From: a virus
Length of the DNA stretch: 29,144 nt
IMG/VR virus record: IMGVR_UViG_3300013131_000183
Coordinates: 1 to 29,144 of that record
Direction: 5' to 3' (one strand)
Shown here: piece by piece, positions 22,698 to 29,109 of the stretch
How the letters are laid out: each line of letters starts with the position of its first letter
Numbering within the stretch: the first letter of the stretch is position 1
Notes under the pieces: generated by a model
Databases searched by the model: none
Told to the model about the DNA's origin: nothing
What the model saw: only the letters and a program-made list of their open reading frames with translations
Made by a program: the position numbers and the translations under genes

Positions 22698-22708
22698 ACC
22701 CTGCCTGC

Positions 22709-23437
22709 TCAGAGTGACAGGCCCTGCCTGGCTCGCATGCTGGCCAGCATCGCCGCTTCGCGTTCGAGGGCGTGACCGGTCGGTGGCTTCAGACCCTCGC
22801 CGCGGTAGCGCTCGAGCACATCGCCGATGAGTGCCGCGGCCGTGGACTCGAGCACCTCGACCCTCGACCTATCGACTACCTTTCCATTCGCGCTAGTTAT
22901 CGCCCCATTCGATTCTTGAATGTTAGACAGAAGCCGTCCCTCATCCCGCGAGTCTCTGGCAAGCACGTCCTCTGCCGACATGGTGGGATCGAACACGATG
23001 CGCAGGGTGGCCGTGCGCGCTGTCGGGCCGCTGTAGTAGGGTTTCGCTGTTTGTTCGATGTACCCGGCTTTCTTGAGCCACAGGATCTGCTGGCTCACGG
23101 CTTCCTGGGTGACGCCCAGGTCATCTGCGATCTTCTGCTCGCCGCACCATAGGAACCCGTTGCGGTTTGCGTGGGCTGCCAGCATGACGAGCACGCGCAG
23201 GGCTTGCCGGCTCATCTCTCTGTCGTGATAGACGCGGAAGGGCAGGACGATGAACTTCCGTGCGTCCTCTTTCTCTTGTTGTCCTACTTGCGGCCTTGCC
23301 GGTATATCGAAGCCATGGCTGCCCGCAGCTGCTGCAGGTGGTTGCTTCCGCGGCCGGCCAGGTCTTCGAGTCTGTCCCTGACTGTCTGAGGGTGATGCTT
23401 GCTTCTGCGTGTGGTCGGGTAGGTTTGCAGGATCCAT
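22709..23437 (-). CDS. Winged-helix replication-initiator-like protein
   Basis: This 242-residue protein has a disordered N-terminus with an AT-hook-like RRPGRPRKQP at 24-33. A winged-helix domain follows at about 64-130 (FIVLPFRVYHDREMSRQALR, then NGFLWCGEQKIADDLGVTQE and AVSQQILWLKKAGYIEQ), of the kind found in phage and plasmid replication initiators. The C-terminal part is helical (AALIGDVLERYRGEG). It may bind the repeats directly downstream. Start ATG 23437 is the only ATG, GTG or TTG before the conserved domain, yet it lies 154 bases inside the Cys-rich gene and has only a weak ribosome site. A transcriptional regulator is the alternative role. Confidence 0.66.
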   Translation of the reverse strand: MDPANLPDHTQKQASPSDSQGQTRRPGRPRKQPPAAAAGSHGFDIPARPQVGQQEKEDARKFIVLPFRVYHDREMSRQALRVLVMLAAHANRNGFLWCGEQKIADDLGVTQEAVSQQILWLKKAGYIEQTAKPYYSGPTARTATLRIVFDPTMSAEDVLARDSRDEGRLLSNIQESNGAITSANGKVVDRSRVEVLESTAAALIGDVLERYRGEGLKPPTGHALEREAAMLASMRARQGLSL

Positions 23438-23538
23438 CTGGCTTCACACTCCATGCGCCAGTGCTCGCAGTAGTTGCAAACCTGGCGGTTGTCGATCAGG
23501 GTCTTCGTCTTGTCTCTGTCGCACCGGTCGCAGTTCAT
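23284..23538 (-). CDS. Small CxxC zinc-binding-type protein
   Basis: This 84-residue protein has a four-cysteine knuckle, CDRCDRDKTKTLIDNRQVCN then YC, at about residues 3-24. HWRMECEARWILQTYP and a basic helical C-terminus follow. The 'C-x2-C...CxxC...W..ECEAR.IL' layout recalls short phage proteins of the DUF7696 type, from memory and uncertain. A role as a DNA-binding or adaptor protein is possible. ATG 23538 overlaps the RusA stop by four bases. Its C-terminal 50 codons are shared in another frame with the Rep-like N-terminus. Confidence 0.66.
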   Translation of the reverse strand: MNCDRCDRDKTKTLIDNRQVCNYCEHWRMECEARWILQTYPTTRRSKHHPQTVRDRLEDLAGRGSNHLQQLRAAMASIYRQGRK

Positions 23539-23990
23539 GCCGGGCTCAGCGTCACCGTGGTTCCCGGCTCGGCCTTCGCGTATCGCTTCGTGACGGCCAG
23601 CATCACTACCTGGCTGTCATCCTCATACAGGATCCCGTTCAGGGCGTCCAGTACGGTTTTGCCCAGGTTGTCAACGTCTGGCCTGCTGGTGTGCCATCGG
23701 TCGAATCGCTGGGCGTCCTCTCTGCGTGCTCGAGGCCAGCTCTTGGGTATCGGCATATGGCAGACCACGCTGCAGATCAGCGGGCCTTGCATGGGCGCCA
23801 GCGGCTTGCCATCTGTCGACCGCATCGATGCGACAGCCGCGGCTTCCCTGCGGATCTTGTCTTCGTGCTCTGCTGTCCTGGCCGGTGTGTAGGTGCGGCC
23901 TGCTCGCGTCACCCTGGGTCTGGCCTTGCCCACGGGAGCTCCCGGGATCCACACGATGCAGGATGAACCCGACCAATAGCTGAAGCTCAC
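23535..23990 (-). CDS. RusA-family Holliday-junction resolvase
   Basis: This 151-residue enzyme carries the RusA core RPDVDNLGKTVLDALNGILY, then EDDSQV. D105, D107, K111 and D125 match in spacing the catalytic Asp and Lys residues of E. coli RusA. The N-terminus (IVWIPGAPVGKARPRVTRAG) is also typical of the family. It cuts four-way junctions during phage recombination and before packaging. GTG 23990 was chosen: it overlaps the previous TGA by four bases with GAGAGG ahead. The ATG at 24026 lies far inside the preceding gene. Confidence 0.88.
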   Translation of the reverse strand: MSFSYWSGSSCIVWIPGAPVGKARPRVTRAGRTYTPARTAEHEDKIRREAAAVASMRSTDGKPLAPMQGPLICSVVCHMPIPKSWPRARREDAQRFDRWHTSRPDVDNLGKTVLDALNGILYEDDSQVVMLAVTKRYAKAEPGTTVTLSPA

Positions 23991-24169
23991 CTGTAGGCCC
24001 TCTCGATGCTGCCCAGGAAGGCCCAAAGCTCTGCAGTAGCCAGAAGACCCTGGCCCGGGATGTCCCCGCTAACCTCGAGTGCCCAGTTCATGGCCTCTTC
24101 TGGCATCTGCATCCCTGCCCTGGCCAGCTGGACTACCGTCTCTGCTGTTTTGCGTGGCGATTCAACCAT
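23987..24169 (-). CDS. Unknown 60-aa protein between RHH and RusA genes
   Basis: The sequence is MVESPRKTAETVVQLARAGM, then QMPEEAMNWALEVSGDIPGQ and a helical end (LLATAELWAFLGSIERAYR). I do not recognise it. It is acidic and helical and could be a partner of the neighbouring ribbon-helix-helix protein. The start overlaps that gene by 37 bases and its stop overlaps the RusA GTG by four bases, which supports it as a real coupled gene. The ribosome site is weak. Confidence 0.55.
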   Translation of the reverse strand: MVESPRKTAETVVQLARAGMQMPEEAMNWALEVSGDIPGQGLLATAELWAFLGSIERAYR

Positions 24170-24333
24170 CTGGCGATTGACTCCATGCTGTGCTGCTGCT
24201 GCTCGATCCCGCCCAGGTGGCGCAGGATCAGCCGCTCGATCAGCGCCGTCCTGCTCTGGCCTGTCCTGGCCGCGGCCTGATCCAGACACTCCCGGGCGGA
24301 CTCGCTAAGCCTGATCAGGGTCTGTCGGCGCAT
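24133..24333 (-). CDS. Ribbon-helix-helix (CopG-type) transcriptional regulator
   Basis: This 66-residue protein is classic in layout: a strand (RRQTLIRLSE), helix A (SARECLDQAAARTG), turn and helix B (QSRTALIERLILRHL). A basic helical extension follows to the end. Such dimers bind short operators in DNA. It is the first minus-strand gene beside the divergent control region at 24334-24448, whose direct repeats and palindrome are candidate sites. Autoregulation and control of the plus-strand early operon are plausible. Confidence 0.78.
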   Translation of the reverse strand: MRRQTLIRLSESARECLDQAAARTGQSRTALIERLILRHLGGIEQQQHSMESIARWLNRHAKQQRR

Positions 24334-24373
24334 GCCCGATTGTTGCGCGGATCAGACATTAGGGAAAGTCCTA

Positions 24374-24419
24374 GGTGTTTGGGTGTTTGACAGTTCCCGG
24401 TAACGGTGTACAGTTCACC
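24374..24419. promoter_or_regulatory. Operator-like repeats in the divergent control region
   Basis: GGTGTTTG is repeated head to tail (24374-24381, 24382-24389) and overlaps the -35 box. An imperfect palindrome GGTGTACAGTTCACC (24405-24419) covers the -10 box, and ACAGTTC is repeated at 24390-24396 and 24410-24416. These are the likely targets of an early regulator such as the adjacent RHH protein. Confidence 0.6.
24387..24414 (+). promoter_or_regulatory. Sigma-70 promoter of the early operon
   Basis: A consensus -35 TTGACA (24387-24392) is followed by 16 bases and a weaker -10 TACAGT (24409-24414). Initiation near 24421 would leave a leader of about 28 bases before the 41-aa gene ATG at 24449. 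A matching minus-strand promoter for the RHH gene was not clear. Confidence 0.72.
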
Positions 24420-24448
24420 CCATCGACACCAACCCAGGAGCACGCAAG

Positions 24449-24574
24449 ATGACATGCACCTACTTCACCACCGAATCCGAAGCTCACGCCTACTGCGCCG
24501 CCCGTCGGGCTGCAGGGTTCCGGGCCTACGTTCTGTCGATGCGCGACAACTTCCACGAAGTCCGTTCCTTCTAA
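24449..24574 (+). CDS. Small early protein, 41 aa
   Basis: The sequence is MTCTYFTTESEAHAYCAARR, then AAGFRAYVLSMRDNFHEVRS and F. It looks like one beta-alpha-beta unit of the kind seen in tiny phage proteins with 'A..R..GF.AYV...D..HEV'. The function is unknown. AGGAG lies eight bases ahead of the ATG, and it is the first gene after the early promoter. Confidence 0.62.
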   Translation: MTCTYFTTESEAHAYCAARRAAGFRAYVLSMRDNFHEVRSF

Positions 24575-24602
24575 TCACACTCAGCACCCAGGAGAAAACA
24601 AA

Positions 24603-25274
24603 ATGACAAAGCAAAAGCAAACCACCGGACCGAAGATCAGCGTCACGTCCAAGCTTGACGGGATCCGTTCGTGGTCCCTCGAGGCCCTGGAAACCTGCCC
24701 GGGTTCCGTCAACGGTGATGGAACCCTTGTCGACGCATGCAAGGGCTGCTACGCCACCACCGGAAACTACAGGTTCGCAAACGTGAAGGCCCCGAGGGCC
24801 TACAACAAGCTGGACTGGCAGCGTCTTGACTGGACCGACAGCATGGTTAGGGCCCTGGATTCTGACCGCTATTTCCGGTGGTTTGACTCCGGCGATATGT
24901 ACTCGCTGGCCCTGGCCGAAAAGATCCTTGAGGTTTGCCAGCGTACCCCATGGGTGTCGCATTGGATCCCTACCCGCATGGCCAAATTCCCGAAGTTCCG
25001 GGAGGTCATCCGCAAGCTGCAGGCCCTGCCGAATGTCATGCTGCGATTCTCATCCGACAGCGTCTTCGGGGAGTTCCTGCCCGGCACGCATGGCAGCGTC
25101 ATAGTTCCGGATGCTGAGTCTGCCCCTGCCGGCACTGTTGTCTGTCAAGCCTATCAACATGATGGCAAGTGCAACGGCTGCAGGGCATGCTATTCGAAGG
25201 ATGTTCCGGTTATCGCCTACCCTGCCCACGGCCAGAAGATGGCCAAAGTAATCACCATTCGCCGGGCTGCATGA
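24603..25274 (+). CDS. GP88-like cysteine-rich phage protein
   Basis: This 223-residue protein has two cysteine clusters. CPG (C32) and CKGCYATTGNYRFANV (C46, C49) lie near the N-terminus, and a C-terminal C181 joins GKCNGCRACYSKDVPVIAYP (C190, C193, C196). The central WFDSGDMYS (D95) and SHWIPTRMAKFPKF match the 'gene product 88' family of mycobacteriophages (by memory). The clusters could hold an iron-sulfur centre or zinc. The D-S-G-D strand-loop and repeated beta-alpha pattern are reminiscent of a TIM-barrel enzyme, but no CxxxCxxC radical-SAM motif is present. The role is unknown. It has a good AGGAG site, and its stop overlaps the recombinase start. Confidence 0.68.
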   Translation: MTKQKQTTGPKISVTSKLDGIRSWSLEALETCPGSVNGDGTLVDACKGCYATTGNYRFANVKAPRAYNKLDWQRLDWTDSMVRALDSDRYFRWFDSGDMYSLALAEKILEVCQRTPWVSHWIPTRMAKFPKFREVIRKLQALPNVMLRFSSDSVFGEFLPGTHGSVIVPDAESAPAGTVVCQAYQHDGKCNGCRACYSKDVPVIAYPAHGQKMAKVITIRRAA

Positions 25275-25933
25275 TCATGGCCTATATCGCTTACTACCGT
25301 GTTAGCACGGATCGGCAGGGCCGTTCAGGCCTGGGCCTTGATGCCCAGCGTGAAGCCGTGCGCAGGTTTGCCGGCCGCGATCAGATCCTGGCCGAGTATG
25401 TCGAGGTCGAGTCCGGCCGCAAGACTGACCGTCCTCAGCTGGCCGCGGCGATGCAGCATGCACGCAAGGCCGGGGCCGTCCTGCTGATCGCGAAGCTGGA
25501 CCGCCTGGCCAGAAACGTGCATTTTATTTCGGGCCTGCTCGAGTCCAAAGTAGCATTCCGATGTGCCGACATGCCAGAAGCCGATGTCACGTTTCTACAG
25601 ATGATGGCTGTCTTCGCTGAGCTTGAAGCTCGCAAGATCAGCGAGCGGACCACGGCTGCGCTGCAAGCCCTGAAGGCCCGCGGCCGCAGACTGGGCAGCC
25701 CGAATCCGGCCGCAGGAGCGGCTGCAGCTGGCGCAGTCAAGGCCAGACAAGCCCAGGCCTATGCGCAGCGCGTAGCGCCGATCCTGGCCGATGTGAAGGC
25801 CTCTGGCGCACGCTCACTGCGCGAAATCGCCGCTGGCCTGCAGGCCCGCAACATCGCCACGCCGGCCGGATCTGCAACCTGGCATCCTCAGCAGGTGTCG
25901 GCCCTTCTGGATCGATTGGAGCTCGCAGCATGA
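25271..25933 (+). CDS. Small serine recombinase (resolvase/invertase type)
   Basis: This 220-residue protein has the resolvase domain AYYRVSTDRQGRSGLGLDAQ, with catalytic Ser12. KLDRLARN lies at 75-82 and FLQMMAVFAELEARKISERT at about 108-127. A C-terminal helix-turn-helix (SLREIAAGLQARNIATPAGS, then the WHPQQVSALLDRL end) is of recombinase type. It would exchange strands at short sites to invert, resolve or integrate DNA. No partner sites were found here. At this size it lacks the long zinc-rib domain of large serine integrases. ATG 25271 overlaps the GP88-like stop; ATG 25277 is possible. Confidence 0.87.
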   Translation: MIMAYIAYYRVSTDRQGRSGLGLDAQREAVRRFAGRDQILAEYVEVESGRKTDRPQLAAAMQHARKAGAVLLIAKLDRLARNVHFISGLLESKVAFRCADMPEADVTFLQMMAVFAELEARKISERTTAALQALKARGRRLGSPNPAAGAAAAGAVKARQAQAYAQRVAPILADVKASGARSLREIAAGLQARNIATPAGSATWHPQQVSALLDRLELAA

Positions 25934-26037
25934 AACAGCACTATCGCCCTGCCCGGCGCAGCACCTGGGCTGATCTAGGCGCGGCCGTGGTCATCGTCGC
26001 CCTGGCCCTGCTGATCGGTTACGCCCTCGCATCATGA
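25930..26037 (+). CDS. Single-helix membrane protein, 35 aa
   Basis: A basic N-terminus (MKQHYRPARRSTW) precedes a hydrophobic stretch, DLGAAVVIVALALLIGYALA, which spans one membrane pass. It overlaps both neighbours by four bases (ATGA junctions), which is the main evidence that it is real. The function is unknown. Confidence 0.6.
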   Translation: MKQHYRPARRSTWADLGAAVVIVALALLIGYALAS

Positions 26038-26348
26038 GCTCGAGCAGGCCAGACCAGGCCCGCGGCCAGGCCCTGCGCGACGCCGGAATCGCCCGCGTCG
26101 CGTCGCAGAGGGCTACTGTACTTGGGGCGCTGAAAAATCTCGCACGGAACCTCGCCTGGGAGCGCGAGGAAATATCGATCAACGATATACGCGAGGCAGC
26201 GAACCTGCCGAGCGACACCACCCCCCTCGTTTTCTCGGCCGTGTTCCGAGGCAGCGAATGGGAACCCTGCGGCTATGTCACAGCCGCTCACCCGCAGGCC
26301 CACGCACGCACCGTGCGCCTGTATCGACTCAGGAGAGAACAGTGGTAG
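26034..26348 (+). CDS. Putative winged-helix phage protein, 104 aa
   Basis: This 104-residue protein begins SSSRPDQARGQALRDAGIAR, then VASQRATVLGALKNLARNLA. REEISINDIREAANLPSDTT and LVFSAVFRGSEWEPCGYVTA follow, with a basic tail. The recurring phage pattern 'GxxRVA...A...ftxxDvr...P...gxxfra..r.Glixx.Gy....P..h' is known in early regions, and a winged-helix fold is likely. Its role could be in replication or regulation. The start overlaps the membrane protein stop by four bases, and the end overlaps the exonuclease start by seven. Confidence 0.58.
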   Translation: MSSSRPDQARGQALRDAGIARVASQRATVLGALKNLARNLAWEREEISINDIREAANLPSDTTPLVFSAVFRGSEWEPCGYVTAAHPQAHARTVRLYRLRREQW

Positions 26349-26998
26349 GCAAGGTCACATCCGACACCGTGATGAGCGCGTCACGGCTGCCGGCACTATT
26401 CGGCGTGTCGAAGTACTCGACACCGAACGATGAGCTGCGCAAGTCCATCGCCGCGATGGACGGCGCGGAGCGCGAGGACATCACCAACGAGGCGATGCGA
26501 TGGGGGAACCTGCTCGAGCCGCTCATCCTGCAGGAGTCCGTGTCTCGCCTGGGGCTGGATCCGAACGGGGTCTGCACCATCTGGCCAGAGGCGCAGCGCC
26601 ACCTCGAGTGGCCGCTGCAGTGCTCGCTCGACGGCACCGCCACCGGCGACGGCCGGCAGGTCGTCACTGATAAGGGCGCGGGAATCTATGTCATCGGGGC
26701 CGAGTCCATTTTCTTGGACGGCATCGGTGTGCTCGAGGCGAAGCTGACCAGGGTCTGGCCGGAACCCTCCCCCGCTATCTACCGTGGGCCGCTGCAGTTG
26801 CAAGGGCAGATGGCCATCATGAGTGCTACCTGGGGCGCAGTGTGCGTGCTGTATCAGGGTGTTGAGTTGCGCATCTTCCTGTTCGAGCAGGATCTGCGCG
26901 TGCAAGAGTCCATCCGCGATGCGGTGTGGGAGTTCGACGGCAAGCTGTCCCGGTATTACCAGACCGGGGAGATCGACCTGTATCAGGAGGCAAAGTGA
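26342..26998 (+). CDS. YqaJ/lambda-Exo-type recombination exonuclease
   Basis: This 218-residue PD-(D/E)XK nuclease has MRWGNLLEPLI (E59), CSLDGTA (D97) and VLEAKLTR (E132-x-K134). A downstream PLQLQGQMAI gives the conserved glutamine. Such 5'-3' exonucleases resect DNA ends and hand 3' tails to an annealing protein, encoded next. The GTG at 26342 has AGGAGAG ahead. Upstream in-frame residues to 26258 lie inside the winged-helix gene and were excluded. Confidence 0.86.
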   Translation: MVGKVTSDTVMSASRLPALFGVSKYSTPNDELRKSIAAMDGAEREDITNEAMRWGNLLEPLILQESVSRLGLDPNGVCTIWPEAQRHLEWPLQCSLDGTATGDGRQVVTDKGAGIYVIGAESIFLDGIGVLEAKLTRVWPEPSPAIYRGPLQLQGQMAIMSATWGAVCVLYQGVELRIFLFEQDLRVQESIRDAVWEFDGKLSRYYQTGEIDLYQEAK

Positions 26999-27738
26999 GT
27001 GCTATCGCAAAGGCCTTCGTGGCCGCCAAGAAGGGCTTCGCCCCTGCGCTGAAGACCAGCAGCAACCCGCACTTCAAATCGAAGTACGCGGATCTCTCCG
27101 GCTGCCTGGAGGCAGTCAACGACGCCCTGCTGGATGCCGGCATCGCCGTGTATCAGGAGACGGCCGAGTGCTCGGACGGGGTCATCGTCGAGACGGTCTT
27201 CCTGCATGAGAGCGGCGAGGTGCTTCGCGGCGGGAAGCTCCACGTCCCGGCAGCAAAGTCAGACCCGCAAGGCTACGGGTCTGCACTCACCTACGCCAGG
27301 CGCTACAGTCTGATGGCTGCGTGCGGCATCGCCGCGGAGGACGACGACGGCAACGCTGCCAGCAAGCCAAAGCCGAAGGCCGAGCGGGGCGGCAACCCGC
27401 TCGACCAGATCCGCAGTGCAGGCAGCGGCGATCCCAAGCCCGAGCCGAAACCCGAAACCAAAGCCGGCCTGCCCTTGCTGATCCCGCGCAGTGAGACGCC
27501 GCACTCGTTTCACCCCGACATCGGGACATGGTTTGAAGCCTATGAGCGCATGGCTCGCACCGTTGCAGGCAATGGCAAGACGCCACCTCGGCAGGCCATG
27601 ACGAAGCTGCGCGAACTGCGCGAGGCCAACGAGGCCATGATGGGTCAGCTGTCGCCGGAGCAGAACGCCCGAGCTGCGGCTGCGTACAAGAAGCGCCTGG
27701 CAGAACTGGGTGCGCAGATCGAAGGAGATCCCCTGTGA
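26995..27738 (+). CDS. ERF-family single-strand annealing protein
   Basis: This 247-residue protein has the ERF signature SSNPHFKSKYADLSGCLEAV, then DALLDAGIAV and LHESGEV. DPQGYGSALTYARRYSLMAA lies at about 90-109. A disordered, Pro/Lys-rich linker (PKPKAERGG to PETKA) and a helical C-terminal domain follow. It pairs complementary strands and works with the exonuclease encoded directly upstream, like P22 Erf or lambda Red beta with Exo. GTG 26995 overlaps the exonuclease TGA by four bases with CAGGAGG ahead. The longer ATG frame from 26926 is a shadow. Confidence 0.9.
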   Translation: MSAIAKAFVAAKKGFAPALKTSSNPHFKSKYADLSGCLEAVNDALLDAGIAVYQETAECSDGVIVETVFLHESGEVLRGGKLHVPAAKSDPQGYGSALTYARRYSLMAACGIAAEDDDGNAASKPKPKAERGGNPLDQIRSAGSGDPKPEPKPETKAGLPLLIPRSETPHSFHPDIGTWFEAYERMARTVAGNGKTPPRQAMTKLRELREANEAMMGQLSPEQNARAAAAYKKRLAELGAQIEGDPL

Positions 27739-28049
27739 GCAACGATTACAAGACCCTCGAGTCCCAGGTGCTGGCCTGGGCCAATGCCCGACAGATCATC
27801 CCGAACAGTACCTGCACGGCGCAGGCCATCAAGACGCTGGAGGAGGTCACCGAACTGCTGTCAGCCCTGCACCGCAAGGATTGGGGCGAAGCCCGCGACG
27901 CATACGGCGACGTGCTGGTGACGCTGATCATCGGCGCTGACCTGGCCGGCCTGGATCTGGTGGACTGCCTGGCCCTGGCATACGACACCATCAATGACCG
28001 CCGCGGTTACCTGCGCGAAGACGGGGTGTTCGTGAAGGAGCCCAGGTGA
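27735..28049 (+). CDS. MazG-like nucleotide pyrophosphohydrolase
   Basis: This 104-residue all-alpha protein has the metal-binding pattern LEEVTELLSAL (E36, E37, E40), then EARDAYGDVLVTLI (D55, D59) and a TINDRRGYL end that fits MazG-like enzymes. These hydrolyse nucleoside triphosphates such as dUTP or noncanonical (d)NTPs to monophosphates, protecting phage DNA synthesis. Substrate preference cannot be told. GTG 27735 makes a four-base overlap with the ERF stop. Confidence 0.8.
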   Translation: MSNDYKTLESQVLAWANARQIIPNSTCTAQAIKTLEEVTELLSALHRKDWGEARDAYGDVLVTLIIGADLAGLDLVDCLALAYDTINDRRGYLREDGVFVKEPR

Positions 28050-28288
28050 TGGAGGAGGACATCACGCTCGAGCAGAGGTTCGAGGAAGCCATTCGGCAGA
28101 TCAAGATCCACGAAGGGTGGATGCCGCTGGGCATCTATCAGCAGGTCGTGCAGGATCTGGAGAAGATCCTGGCCGAGCCGCCGGTGATGTGGCGGTGGCG
28201 TCATGTGTCGAACCCGCACTGGTCGACGCAGATGACGGAGGTCGAGCCCTGCGAGGGGCACATCGTGGAAGCGCTTTACAGGAGATGA
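28049..28288 (+). CDS. Unknown early protein, about 79 aa
   Basis: A helical N-terminal half (ITLEQRFEEAIRQIKIHEGW) is followed by a Trp/Arg-rich end (VMWRWRHVSNPHWSTQMTEV). That end resembles the small 'W.YR...W' phage family, function unknown. ATG 28049 (TGATG junction) or the GTG at 28046 (GTGA) may be the start. AAGGAG spacing favours the ATG slightly. Confidence 0.6.
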   Translation: MEEDITLEQRFEEAIRQIKIHEGWMPLGIYQQVVQDLEKILAEPPVMWRWRHVSNPHWSTQMTEVEPCEGHIVEALYRR

Positions 28289-28293
28289 CAGAC

Positions 28294-28590
28294 ATGAAAC
28301 GCAACGCATGGGGGCTGAACGTCGGCCCCAACTATTGGTCGGTGCAGGACACCTCCGGTGTCCACATCTGCAGCGGCACGGGTGGTGGCATGCAGTTCGC
28401 TGACCAGATGGTCGCAGATGCCCGCCTGATCTGCGCCGCGCCTGTGTTGCAGGAGGCACTGGCCAGGCTGCTGGACTGCTCGACCCGAATGGTCGGGCAT
28501 CAGCGGGCGTGGCCCACCGAGGCGGAGTTGCTGGCCGCCGAGCAGGCCGCCGCCCAGGCACTGGATCTGGCTCGAGGGGTGACAGCATGA
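28294..28590 (+). CDS. Unknown early protein, 98 aa
   Basis: The protein starts MKRNAWGLNVGPNYWSVQDT with a beta-like Gly/Trp region. It continues with MVADARLICAAPVLQEALAR and ends in an Ala-rich helix. A 'DArLIaaaP.l.eal..l' segment is frequent in small phage proteins of unknown role. ATG 28294 has AGGAG nine bases ahead. An in-frame ATG at 28285 overlaps the previous stop (ATGA) but has no ribosome site of its own. Confidence 0.62.
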   Translation: MKRNAWGLNVGPNYWSVQDTSGVHICSGTGGGMQFADQMVADARLICAAPVLQEALARLLDCSTRMVGHQRAWPTEAELLAAEQAAAQALDLARGVTA

Positions 28591-28784
28591 GCACCTCGTT
28601 CTCAATCCACCACGTCCATTCTGTCGAGGTGCAGGAGCCCAAGATCCTGGACATCAATGGCGGCACGCCGTTCGTGCATCGCACCATCGTGGTCATGGAT
28701 GAGCGCGGCCATCGTCACGACATCACCCTGTTCTGCAACGGCCGAGACGCATCGCCGCTGACGATCAAGGAGGCGCAGACATGA
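28587..28784 (+). CDS. Unknown early protein, 65 aa
   Basis: The sequence MSTSFSIHHVHSVEVQEPKI, then GGTPFVHRTIVVMDERGHRH and DITLFC, is mainly beta strands with several histidines. I do not recognise it. It overlaps both neighbouring genes by four bases (ATGA) and has GAGGGG ahead. Confidence 0.62.
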   Translation: MSTSFSIHHVHSVEVQEPKILDINGGTPFVHRTIVVMDERGHRHDITLFCNGRDASPLTIKEAQT

Positions 28785-28930
28785 ATACCCGCATGCTGCG
28801 CCGTGCGCGTACCTTGTGGGCATCCGGCGACCGCCGGACCGATCGTCACAACACCCGGCAGTGGATCCGCTCGATCCGCCTGCTGGGCGACAAGTGGCTG
28901 CTGGCAGTGCCGGCAAGGAGAATCAGATGA
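28781..28930 (+). CDS. Small basic protein, 49 aa
   Basis: This Arg/Trp-rich sequence (MNTRMLRRARTLWASGDRRT, then NTRQWIRSIRLLGDKWLLAV) is strongly basic and likely helical. The function is unknown; DNA or RNA binding is conceivable. ATGA overlaps at both ends support the frame. AAGGAGG lies ahead of its start. Confidence 0.58.
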   Translation: MNTRMLRRARTLWASGDRRTDRHNTRQWIRSIRLLGDKWLLAVPARRIR

Positions 28931-29109
28931 GCGACAGAAACTGCTGCGACGGCCTTTGCGAACAGGGCCGGGCGTGCCCGTACCGCGAGGCTGCACGCCT
29001 CGAAGACCTGCCCGTGCCGAAGCGCGACGTGGCGCTGGAGGTGCTGTGCTGGGTGGCCGCTGCGGTCACCGTCTGTGCGCTGGCTGTGTCGTTGTGGGTG
29101 GTGGGATGA
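28927..29109 (+). CDS. Cys-rich single-TM protein, 60 aa
   Basis: MSDRNCCDGLCEQGRACPYR has Cys at 6, 7, 11 and 17. A linker leads to a hydrophobic span at about 37-58 (VLCWVAAAVTVCALAVSLWV). Small phage proteins combining a Cys cluster with one membrane pass are common in early operons, role unknown. Start and stop overlap neighbours by four bases, and GGAG lies ahead. Confidence 0.64.
   Translation: MSDRNCCDGLCEQGRACPYREAARLEDLPVPKRDVALEVLCWVAAAVTVCALAVSLWVVG

Larger units (their letters stand above)
22050..22708. other. 659-base non-coding region, candidate origin / control region
   Basis: No convincing gene lies here: the two open frames lack a family match or a ribosome site. Features seen by eye are the inverted-repeat cluster at 22114-22170, hairpins at 22294-22314, 22339-22376 and 22441-22459, a 12-bp tandem repeat at 22501-22524, a G-quadruplex motif at 22545-22570, 12-bp direct repeats at 22610-22654 and an 8-bp-stem inverted repeat at 22664-22697. 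The region lies between a Rep-like gene and the SSB-like gene, the usual place for an origin, but AT-rich DNA is scarce. No clear sigma-70 promoter was found. Confidence 0.55.

Noticed and set aside
25271-25933. Large serine integrase marking an attP site
   Set aside because: The protein is only 220 residues and lacks the zinc-rib and coiled-coil domain; no att-like core could be identified nearby.
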